A stretch of 12,212 nt of DNA from Epsilonproteobacteria bacterium 4484_65 (lineage in GTDB: Bacteria; Campylobacterota; Campylobacteria; Campylobacterales; Sulfurovaceae). Position 1 is the first letter of the stretch, and each line of letters opens with the position of its first letter. Both the position numbers and the translations under genes were made by a program. The stretch spans positions 1 through 12,212 of the forward strand of contig NATJ01000070.1 of the NCBI GenBank assembly GCA_002085305.1. Reading direction: 5' to 3'. Under the pieces are notes generated by a model, which was not told where the DNA came from, made no database searches, and saw nothing but the letters and a program-made list of their open reading frames with translations. Of this stretch, positions 6,544-12,212 are shown piece after piece.

Positions 6544-7516
6544 TATTGCACTCGCTACTTATGGTTGGGGACTTTATAGACAACAAAAGGAGCAAGGGAA
6601 TCTGCTCAAATTTTTAGATAAATTTGACAGTACCGAGTGTGCTCTTGATACCACTGATATGCCTTTTGAACCTCATATGCTTAAGCCACTTACTTTACTT
6701 GCTAAAGCTTTTGAAAACTCAGGGGAATACCATAAATCTATCAATATTTATCTCTATTTGATCAAAAATATCTCCGATGACCTAGGAAAACTTGAACTCA
6801 TGGAAAGACTGGGGAATACTTATCTTCATGCAGGATTTTTGGAACGTGCCAGATCTATCTATGCAGAGATCTTACGCAAAAAACCCCGTAATATCAAAGT
6901 ACTTTATGAATTGGGTGTCGTGTATGAAATGATGCACAAATATGATAAAGCAAAAGAAGTGATAGAACCATTAGAGATGCTTGGAGAGGAGACGCATGCC
7001 CTGACAAAATTTCTTGAACTCTCTGAAATAAAATCCAGTAAAACGATCTCTATAGAGGAAAAGGTAGAAAAACTCCATAAAATTCTAGAAGCGGAACCTA
7101 CACTTTATAGAGAAATAGTAAATACTATGCTGCAACTGGATACAAGAGTAGCATGGGAGATCATCGATCCTGAACGCCTGAAAGAGGTAATAGATATCCT
7201 CTGGTTCTTACCAAATTCACAACTCGATTTAGATACAATTACATCCAATACACAGCTAAATACACTCTACTATGCCAAAGGATATTTACAAAAACCAATT
7301 GTCCAAAGTGGTATCTTTAGTCTTGACATGTTAGCCACCGCAAGAGAGAGTGGATTTGAGCAGGGAGATCTGCTTTTTTCATACCTGTGTAAAAAATGTA
7401 AACAGAGTTTTCCTGTCTCCTTTAGACGATGTCCAAATTGTATGGCAATAAACTCTGTAGAAGTTGAGGAAAAAATTGCAAAATCAAGCCCGAAAACAGA
7501 TTACTCTCTACTCTGA
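6518..7516 (+). CDS. LapB (YciM)-like membrane-anchored TPR protein with C-terminal zinc ribbon, 5' end possibly lost
   Basis: This encodes about 332 residues. A hydrophobic N-terminal helix (LIIIISLIIALATYGWGLY) is followed by a linker, then TPR repeats around residues 50-165 (for example GEYHKSINIYLYLI, LGNTYLHAGFLERARSIY and LGVVYEMMHKYDKAKEVI). The C-terminus has a rubredoxin-like CxxC-x10-CxxC zinc ribbon (C291, C294, C305, C308). This order matches LapB/YciM, which in Escherichia coli controls LpxC turnover with FtsH and so balances lipopolysaccharide synthesis. Equivalent function here is inference. The start is doubtful: the frame upstream is closed by TGA at 6506-6508, there is no ATG, GTG or clear ribosome binding site, and only TTG at 6518 is available. 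The 5' end overlaps the broken dnaG head to head, so the true start was probably lost with the dnaG 5' end. It overlaps rnhA by 41 bp. Confidence 0.7.
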   Translation: MLIIIISLIIALATYGWGLYRQQKEQGNLLKFLDKFDSTECALDTTDMPFEPHMLKPLTLLAKAFENSGEYHKSINIYLYLIKNISDDLGKLELMERLGNTYLHAGFLERARSIYAEILRKKPRNIKVLYELGVVYEMMHKYDKAKEVIEPLEMLGEETHALTKFLELSEIKSSKTISIEEKVEKLHKILEAEPTLYREIVNTMLQLDTRVAWEIIDPERLKEVIDILWFLPNSQLDLDTITSNTQLNTLYYAKGYLQKPIVQSGIFSLDMLATARESGFEQGDLLFSYLCKKCKQSFPVSFRRCPNCMAINSVEVEEKIAKSSPKTDYSLL

Positions 7517-7919
7517 CGGCTCTAGCCTCGGTAACCCAGGGCCAGGCGGTTATGGGGGTATACTGGAGTTTAAAGGAAAGTGCAAAGAGTACTTTGGTGG
7601 TGATCTCCATACCACAAACAACCGTATGGAACTTCAAGGTGTCATCGAGGGGCTCAAGCTTCTCAAAGAACCTTGTGACGTAGAGGTAATATCTGACAGT
7701 TCTTACGTGGTCAAAGCGATCAATGAATGGTTAGCCGGATGGGTACGTAAAAACTTTGCCAAAGTAAAAAATGTAGACTTATGGGAAGCCTATCTTGATG
7801 CTGCAAAGCCACACAATGTTCACGGGACATGGGTCAGGGGTCACAACGGACATCCGGAAAATGAACGCTGTGATGAACTGGCTCGAAATGAAGCGGAGAG
7901 AATAAAGGCTACGTTATAG
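7476..7919 (+). CDS. rnhA: Ribonuclease HI
   Basis: This 147-residue enzyme cuts the RNA strand of RNA-DNA hybrids. With the start at TTG 7476, the catalytic set is D14 ([18 protein letters not shown]), E52 (NNRMELQGV), D74 (ISDSSYVV), H123 and D133 ([17 protein letters not shown]), matching D10, E48, D70, H124 and D134 of the E. coli enzyme. The basic handle region [15 protein letters not shown] is present. TTG at 7476 is chosen over TTG at 7464 because a GAGGA ribosome binding site lies five bases before it; there is no ATG. The 5' end overlaps the LapB-like gene in another frame, so translation is probably coupled. A 26-bp inverted repeat separates it from rnc. Confidence 0.93.
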   Translation: MQNQARKQITLYSDGSSLGNPGPGGYGGILEFKGKCKEYFGGDLHTTNNRMELQGVIEGLKLLKEPCDVEVISDSSYVVKAINEWLAGWVRKNFAKVKNVDLWEAYLDAAKPHNVHGTWVRGHNGHPENERCDELARNEAERIKATL

Positions 7920-7920
7920 C

Positions 7921-8000
7921 TGTAGCGTGGGCATTCCTGCCCACGACCTGAACATATCAATTGCAAGCAATTGTTCGTGGGCAGGAATGCCCACGCTACA
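7921..8000. repeat. Paired inverted REP-type hairpins (family A), perfect 26-bp inverted repeat
   Basis: The arms 7921-7946 and 7975-8000 are exact reverse complements of 26 bases, with a 28-base centre that itself contains CAATTGC-AA-GCAATTG. Each arm also folds alone: an 8-bp stem CGTGGGCA/TGCCCACG with a TTCC (or GGAA) loop. GTAG lies directly at the foot of the left stem (7922-7925) and CTAC at the foot of the right one (7996-7999). A GTAG tetranucleotide at the 5' foot of a GC-rich hairpin is the mark of REP elements moved by RAYT transposases. Here two units face each other with tags outside. It fills the rnhA-rnc gap and ends 25 bases before the rnc start. Confidence 0.9.
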
Positions 8001-8025
8001 AAACCAAAATAAAAGGAACAAAACA

Positions 8026-8697
8026 ATGAACAACTACAGTCAACTCGAAAAGCGACTGAACTATACATTTAAGAACAAGCAATTGATTATTGAGGCTTTG
8101 ACACACAAAAGTGACAAAAAGCCTTACAATAATGAGCGGCTTGAGTTTTTAGGAGATGCCGTACTTGACCTTATCGTAGGTGAGTATCTTTTTTCTAAAT
8201 TCCCCAACTCGGATGAGGGTATACTTTCAAAAATACGTGCTTCACTTGTCAATGAAAGTGGGTTTACACTTTTGGCACGAAAGATCAACCTGGGAGAATA
8301 TATTTTTCTCTCCATGGCAGAAGAGAATAACAACGGGAGAAACAAACCTTCACTGCTCTCTAACGCTTTTGAGGCTGTGATAGGTGCCATTTACCTTGAA
8401 GCCGGATTGGCTGCTGCAAAAGAAATTTCTGTCAAACTGCTGGAAGAGTGTCATCCTAGAATTGATCTGCAATCTTTGTCAAAAGATTACAAAACCGCCC
8501 TTCAGGAGTTGACACAGGCAACACATGGAGTCACTCCACTTTATGAGATGTTAGGTTCTTCCGGGCCCGATCATAAAAAAGAGTTTGAGATCGCTGTAAT
8601 ACTGGATGAAAAAACGATCGCCACGGCAAGAGGAAAAAGTAAAAAAGAAGCACAGCAAAAAGCAGCAAAAATTGCATTGGAGGCATTAAAGTTATGA
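8026..8697 (+). CDS. rnc: Ribonuclease III
   Basis: This 223-residue enzyme cleaves double-stranded RNA and processes rRNA and many mRNAs. The signature [19 protein letters not shown] is at residues 36-54, with catalytic E40 and D44. The second catalytic block, [18 protein letters not shown], carries E116. The C-terminal double-stranded RNA-binding domain begins near [11 protein letters not shown] and contains [10 protein letters not shown] and [17 protein letters not shown]. The residue aligned with E. coli D114 appears to be Asn (N113). The frame is open upstream to 7927, but that part is read-through of the REP hairpins. The ATG at 8026, with an AAAAGGA ribosome binding site, gives the usual start [11 protein letters not shown]. 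The stop overlaps the aroC start in ATGA, so the two are translationally coupled. Confidence 0.95.
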   Translation: MNNYSQLEKRLNYTFKNKQLIIEALTHKSDKKPYNNERLEFLGDAVLDLIVGEYLFSKFPNSDEGILSKIRASLVNESGFTLLARKINLGEYIFLSMAEENNNGRNKPSLLSNAFEAVIGAIYLEAGLAAAKEISVKLLEECHPRIDLQSLSKDYKTALQELTQATHGVTPLYEMLGSSGPDHKKEFEIAVILDEKTIATARGKSKKEAQQKAAKIALEALKL

Positions 8698-9776
8698 ATA
8701 CCTTTGGGAAAAAACTGACACTGACTACATTTGGTGAATCGCATGGTAAAGCTTTAGGGTGTATCCTTGATGGTGTACCTGCAGGACTTCATATAGATGA
8801 GGAGTTCATTCAGTCTGAACTAGACCGTAGAAAACCAGGGAAGAGCAAACTTGAAACCGGACGCAAGGAAGATGACAAATTTGAAATACTCTCTGGTACT
8901 TTTGAAGGGCTAAGTACCGGTACACCTATTGCAATGGTGATCTTCAATACGAATCAAAAATCTAAAGACTATGACAATGTCAAAGACCTCTTTCGTCCGG
9001 GACATGCTGACTTTACCTACTTCCACAAGTATGGACTCAGAGACTACCGTGGAGGCGGACGAAGTTCTGCCAGAGAAACGGCTGCAAGAGTGGCAGGTGG
9101 GGCCATAGCCAAACTGATGTTAAAAGAGTTAGGTGTTTCTATACAAAGTGGGCTTTGTGAAGTAGATGGGATCAAAGGTGAAGTACAAGATTTTGAACAT
9201 GCAAAAAGTTCTAAAATGTATGCCCTGGATCCTGCTATGGAAGCAGCACAGGAAGACGCTATCTTAACAGCAAAAGAGAATCATGATTCCGTTGGTGGTG
9301 TAGTCTTGACCACTGCCACAGGTGTACCCATAGGTCTAGGTGAGCCCCTCTATTACAAACTTGATGCTATTTTAGCTGAAGCGATGATGGGCATAAACGC
9401 AGCCAAAGCTGTAGAGATCGGTGACGGAGTAGCAAGTACACACCTCAAGGGAAGTGAAAATAATGATGAGATCACCTTAAACGGTTTCAAAAGTAATCAC
9501 TCGGGTGGAATGTTAGGTGGTATCTCCAATGGGGACACTATCATCGTGAAAACACACTTTAAACCAACCCCTTCCATCTTTCAAGAACAAGATACTATTA
9601 CCACACATGATGAAGAGGTAAAATGCAACTTAAAAGGACGGCATGATCCTTGTGTAGCCATTAGAGGTTCCGTCGTATGTGAAGCGATGATGGCACTGAC
9701 ACTTGCCGATATGACACTACTCAATATGGGTAAAAAGATGGCGCACCTCAAAGCACTTTATCCCCAATCAAACTAA
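8694..9776 (+). CDS. aroC: Chorismate synthase
   Basis: This 360-residue protein is full length for the family. It makes chorismate from 5-enolpyruvylshikimate-3-phosphate with reduced FMN, the last step of the shikimate pathway. Signatures are [15 protein letters not shown] at the N-terminus (13-27), [36 protein letters not shown] (about 101-136, with the conserved His and Arg residues), [13 protein letters not shown] in the middle and [20 protein letters not shown] near the C-terminus. The ATG overlaps the rnc stop by four bases. In Helicobacter rnhA, rnc and aroC are also neighbours as I recall, so the order is conserved in the group. Confidence 0.96.
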   Translation: MNTFGKKLTLTTFGESHGKALGCILDGVPAGLHIDEEFIQSELDRRKPGKSKLETGRKEDDKFEILSGTFEGLSTGTPIAMVIFNTNQKSKDYDNVKDLFRPGHADFTYFHKYGLRDYRGGGRSSARETAARVAGGAIAKLMLKELGVSIQSGLCEVDGIKGEVQDFEHAKSSKMYALDPAMEAAQEDAILTAKENHDSVGGVVLTTATGVPIGLGEPLYYKLDAILAEAMMGINAAKAVEIGDGVASTHLKGSENNDEITLNGFKSNHSGGMLGGISNGDTIIVKTHFKPTPSIFQEQDTITTHDEEVKCNLKGRHDPCVAIRGSVVCEAMMALTLADMTLLNMGKKMAHLKALYPQSN

Positions 9777-9786
9777 AGGAACAACT

Positions 9787-11112
9787 GTGAAGAAACCAGG
9801 ATTTGGTATTATTGGACTTATACTCGTTGCAGCACTCTATTATTTTACAGCAGGTTCTGCTCAAATTACAGAAGAGATGAAAAAGCAAGTTAATGACGAG
9901 TTGACAACGTTACAACAAAATGGTTTTGGGATAAATGGTAGAGAGATCAATGAGACAGAAGAACATTTTGTACTTAGTTTTGATGAACCTGCTAAGATCA
10001 CACACTACTTAAGTTCTCAAGGTGCACAGGTAGAGCAAGAAGATATTCTTGCACTTAAAGGCTTGAAAATAGGAGTAGATGCAAAATATCTTAATGACAG
10101 CTATAGTGCACTTTCTTTAGATATCTATCCTGTAGGGCTTCCCGAAAGCATGCTGCAAGAGATAGAAGAAGAGGATAAAGCAGCACTTGAACGTATTAAA
10201 AAGATGATGTCAGACAAAACACTGCTTGTACATCTTGACTTTAACAAACTGCTTTCAGGTTTCAAAGGACAATTAAAAGATATCAATGAAACATTTGAAG
10301 AGGAAGGAAAAGTAACATTTGTAAGTAAAGGTTTCAAGTTTGAAGGAGATATAGAAAATGAAAAAGTAAAGACTGTTAGACAAACACTTGAACTTTTCTC
10401 TGTAGAAGCAGATAAAGAGCTTACGATGAAACTTTCAAACTTTACATCCAACTATACACTCTCCGGTCCATCTCCTTATGACTCTAAGTCTGGCTACACT
10501 GTTGAGGAGATCAAGATCCAGGGAGAACCAGAATTTTCTATGCTTATGAAAAACCTGAATGTCAATGCTGTAAGCAGTATAAAGAATGATCTTCTCAGCA
10601 GTTCTATCATTTCAAAAGTGGATGAGCTCAAAATTACAGAAGAGCAAAAAAAATACAGAATGGATGATATCCTTTTTGATTTTAAGATAGAGAACCTTGA
10701 TATAGCTTCATTTGAAGCACTTCAAGGTATAGATACTGAAGATGAAAAAGCTATTAATGCCCTCAGTCAGAAGATACTCTCTAAAGGTATCATACTGAAT
10801 ATCCCAAGTTTTTCTGTTAAAAAGATATCAGAGAATGGGAAAACCATGGATGGGTTCATGCTCAGCTCTTCTTTGGCTATAGATAAAGCATTTGATATCA
10901 ATGCTACCTCACAAAATCCACTGGCAATACTGAATGCCCTCAGTACCAAAACAAAACTCTCTGTCTCTACAGAACTCTTTGCTCGCATTGCACAAGAGCC
11001 AAGAGCTATGATGCTATTGATGCTCTTGCCGCCTGTTGAAAAAGAGGGTAAAAAGATATATGAGATTGAATTTATCAAAGGAAAGATAACAGTCAATGGG
11101 GCTTCGTTCTAA
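9787..11112 (+). CDS. DUF945 (YdgA-like) membrane-anchored protein
   Basis: This 441-residue protein starts with GTG preceded by an AAAGGA site, 10 bp after aroC. It has one N-terminal hydrophobic segment (residues 6-21, FGIIGLILVAALYYFT) that could be an uncleaved membrane anchor, then a long extracytoplasmic part of alternating beta-rich segments with few cysteines. Size, anchor and texture, including a repeated FKFEG/ITVNG-like strand pattern, resemble DUF945 proteins such as E. coli YdgA and YihF, whose function is poorly known. The call is tentative because no hallmark motif exists. It is the last gene of the plus-strand operon and ends 6 bp from the convergent rnhB stop. Confidence 0.55.
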   Translation: MKKPGFGIIGLILVAALYYFTAGSAQITEEMKKQVNDELTTLQQNGFGINGREINETEEHFVLSFDEPAKITHYLSSQGAQVEQEDILALKGLKIGVDAKYLNDSYSALSLDIYPVGLPESMLQEIEEEDKAALERIKKMMSDKTLLVHLDFNKLLSGFKGQLKDINETFEEEGKVTFVSKGFKFEGDIENEKVKTVRQTLELFSVEADKELTMKLSNFTSNYTLSGPSPYDSKSGYTVEEIKIQGEPEFSMLMKNLNVNAVSSIKNDLLSSSIISKVDELKITEEQKKYRMDDILFDFKIENLDIASFEALQGIDTEDEKAINALSQKILSKGIILNIPSFSVKKISENGKTMDGFMLSSSLAIDKAFDINATSQNPLAILNALSTKTKLSVSTELFARIAQEPRAMMLLMLLPPVEKEGKKIYEIEFIKGKITVNGASF

Positions 11113-11118
11113 TTTCTT

Positions 11119-11685
11119 TTAAAAAAGCGTTGGCTCATCAACGCCTTTTACTCTAAACGTTTTTCGATGTACCTTACATCTATCATACTTTACTATCGCT
11201 TCTATATGGGCTTTAGTGCCATACCCTTTATGTTTTTCAAATCCATACTTGGGGTATTTTTTAGCCATCTCGATCATCTCTCTGTCACGTGTCACTTTAG
11301 CCAAGATACTCGCGGCACTCACTTGGGCTATTTTATCATCTGCTTTAACCATCGTTGTAATATTGTCAACACCAAAAGTACTGTTCCCATCAAAAAGATA
11401 GTCAACATCAGGTAAATGCTTCTGTATGATTTGCAAACCTTTTTGTAAACACTTGGAGATTCCCAGTTCATCTACCTCTTGTGCAGAAAAAGAGACAATG
11501 TGATAATCAGAGTTTTCGATCACAAGCGGGTAAAGTGCTTCACGCTTCTTCTCAGTCAACTTTTTAGAATCCATTAGCCCCTTAATAGGATTTTTCAACA
11601 CCACCCCAGCCATCACAAGAGAACCCGCCAAGGGACCTCGTCCTGCTTCGTCTATGCCGCATAGGGGTTTTTGTTCATTTTTCAT
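11119..11685 (-). CDS. rnhB: Ribonuclease HII
   Basis: This 188-residue enzyme nicks DNA at embedded ribonucleotides and degrades RNA-DNA hybrids. The N-terminal motif GIDEAGRGPLAG supplies D12, E13 and the GRG substrate-binding loop. DSKKLTEKKRE is at 39-49, LFDGN supplies D99, and AASILAKVTRDREM supplies D134, completing the DEDD active site. KYPKYGFEKHKGYGTKAH is typical of bacterial RNase HII. The start at 11685 has a TTGGAG ribosome binding site six bases upstream. It converges on the plus-strand operon that carries rnhA, so both RNase H types lie within 5 kb. Upstream lies the REP cluster. Confidence 0.95.
   Translation of the reverse strand: MKNEQKPLCGIDEAGRGPLAGSLVMAGVVLKNPIKGLMDSKKLTEKKREALYPLVIENSDYHIVSFSAQEVDELGISKCLQKGLQIIQKHLPDVDYLFDGNSTFGVDNITTMVKADDKIAQVSAASILAKVTRDREMIEMAKKYPKYGFEKHKGYGTKAHIEAIVKYDRCKVHRKTFRVKGVDEPTLF
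11121..11149. terminator. Bidirectional terminator between the DUF945-like gene and rnhB
   Basis: The stem GCGTTG (11127-11132) pairs with CAACGC (11139-11144) around a six-base loop. It is flanked by six A on the left and CTTTT on the right, so transcripts in both directions end in a T run (six T on the minus strand). The stem lies inside the last codons of rnhB, whose stop codon falls in the T tract. Confidence 0.75.
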
Positions 11686-11724
11686 TTTATCTCCAAATTG
11701 TATTTATCTGTTATGCATATTTTT

Positions 11725-11815
11725 GGTGTTGTAAGGGTACAACACCCTACAGTATTTTCGCCATATTAAATTTAATTTACATTCCAACCGTAGGGTGTTG
11801 TCCCACGACAACACC
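11725..11815. repeat. REP-type hairpin pair, family B, copy 1
   Basis: The arms are 11725-11750 and 11790-11815. Each is an 8-bp stem GGTGTTGT/ACAACACC with a six-base C- or G-rich loop. CTAC (11747-11750) and GTAG (11790-11793) lie at the inner feet. The loops differ (AAGGGT on the left, CCCACG on the right), so the arms are inverted copies diverged only in the loop. The 39-base centre contains a 12-base palindrome ATTAAATTTAAT (11765-11776). The tags point inward, the reverse of the family A pair at 7921-8000. Confidence 0.88.
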
Positions 11816-11868
11816 AATTATCCAAACATTTAAAAGCATTTCATATTTTGTGACAATCCAAGGTTTTT

Positions 11869-11961
11869 GGTGTTGTGAGGGCACAACACCCTACGAATCC
11901 ATTTACAAAATCAACCTTTTATTTCACGTCCAACCGTAGGGTGTTGTCTCCCGACAACACC
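11869..11961. repeat. REP-type hairpin pair, family B, copy 2
   Basis: This is a second copy of the element at 11725-11815, 53 bases further on. Its arms are 11869-11894 (loop GAGGGC, tag CTAC at 11891-11894) and 11936-11961 (tag GTAG at 11936-11939, loop CTCCCG), with identical 8-bp stems. Both copies are preceded by TTTT and share AACC just before the right-hand GTAG; the rest of the centre is different. The four units alternate in orientation, so the inner two (11790-11815 and 11869-11894) also form a tag-outside pair. Together with copy 1 this accounts for most of the 309-base gap between rnhB and the next gene. Confidence 0.88.
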
Positions 11962-11994
11962 AAAAGCACAAACGTTTACGAAATTATAAATCTA

Positions 11995-12212
11995 TCATTG
12001 TAATCCTAATTCTTCAAATATGTCATAAGTCACTTTAGAAAAAGCTCGTTTGTGAAATTCTTTATCATCTAAATATCCACAAGTTAAGTATCTATAAATA
12101 TCTTTGTCACTAAAGCCTAAAGATTTAAATTCTTTTTTTAGTGTCTCAAAGTGCTCTTTTGTATCTTGTTGAAAAAATTTAATATATAAGTCTTCTAAAA
12201 AGTCTCCTGACA
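11995..12212 (-). CDS. C-terminus of an unrecognised protein, cut by window edge
   Basis: Reading leftward from the window edge, the frame is open from 12210 to a TGA at 11995-11997, giving 71 residues that end YDIFEELGLQ. The peptide is acidic and rich in Phe, Tyr, Lys and Asp (DFLEDLYIKFFQQ, FSDKDIYRYLTCGYLDDKEF) and looks helical. I do not recognise the family. The DNA is more AT-rich than the neighbouring housekeeping genes. It is on the same strand as rnhB and lies just upstream of it, separated by the REP cluster. The steady frame and the codon texture favour a real gene, but the start and length are outside the window. Confidence 0.6.
   Translation of the reverse strand, partial: SGDFLEDLYIKFFQQDTKEHFETLKKEFKSLGFSDKDIYRYLTCGYLDDKEFHKRAFSKVTYDIFEELGLQ

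Noticed and set aside
7464-7475. TTG at 7464 as the RNase HI start
   Set aside because: The GAGGA ribosome binding site at 7466-7470 would lie inside the coding region; TTG at 7476 is correctly spaced from it.
7927-8025. A longer N-terminus for RNase III starting at ATG 7927
   Set aside because: The added 33 residues are a translation of the REP inverted repeat; the ATG at 8026 has its own ribosome binding site and gives the normal family start.
11725-11961. A CRISPR array
   Set aside because: The four repeats alternate in orientation, carry short self-hairpins and GTAG tags, and have unequal spacers (39, 53 and 41 bases) with no leader or cas genes nearby.

Overview
The window looks like part of a Campylobacterota (epsilonproteobacterial) chromosome, probably close to Sulfurovum/Sulfurimonas. 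The base composition is AT-rich, genes are tightly packed and often overlap by a few bases, and dnaG is followed by a MnmA-like PP-loop gene, an order I recall from Helicobacter. The assignment rests on protein character and gene order; no database was searched.

Layout: (1) 1-641, minus strand: the N-terminus of endonuclease IV (nfo, cut by the window edge) behind a small lipoprotein gene. (2) 701-881, plus strand: two identical tRNA-Glu(TTC) genes, then an AMP-forming long-chain acyl-CoA synthetase at 990-2702. (3) 2716-6543, minus strand: tRNA-Ala(GGC), a parvulin-type prolyl isomerase, a PP-loop ATPase and the DNA primase gene dnaG. (4) 6518-11112, plus strand: a compact operon-like run of a LapB-like TPR/zinc-ribbon membrane protein, RNase HI, RNase III, chorismate synthase and a DUF945/YdgA-like membrane-anchored protein. 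(5) 11119-11685, minus strand: RNase HII, convergent with the previous operon and sharing a terminator. (6) 11725-11961: an intergenic cluster of four GTAG-tagged REP-type hairpins, then the C-terminus of an unrecognised gene at the right edge.

The most unusual locus is dnaG. Its CHC2 zinc-binding motif is interrupted immediately before the last zinc-binding cysteine by a LAGLIDADG-type intein. The locus is not intact as given. The first ~39 primase codons are absent, the intein lacks its C-terminal splicing blocks, roughly 45 primase residues after the zinc motif are absent, and the two parts lie in different reading frames that meet at an A6 run. The head-to-head LapB-like gene has also lost an obvious start codon and any promoter space. 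Because DnaG is essential, this implies an intact copy elsewhere, a mixed-strain or assembly artefact, or a very odd real rearrangement.

The second notable theme is REP-like DNA. Two hairpin families with different stems share the same GTAG tag. One forms a perfect 26-bp inverted repeat between rnhA and rnc, directly ahead of the RNase III gene, where it could serve as an RNase III cleavage site. Functionally the window is rich in RNA-primer and RNA-duplex metabolism (primase, RNase HI, RNase HII, RNase III), plus housekeeping genes for repair, tRNA, aromatic amino acid synthesis and fatty acid activation.
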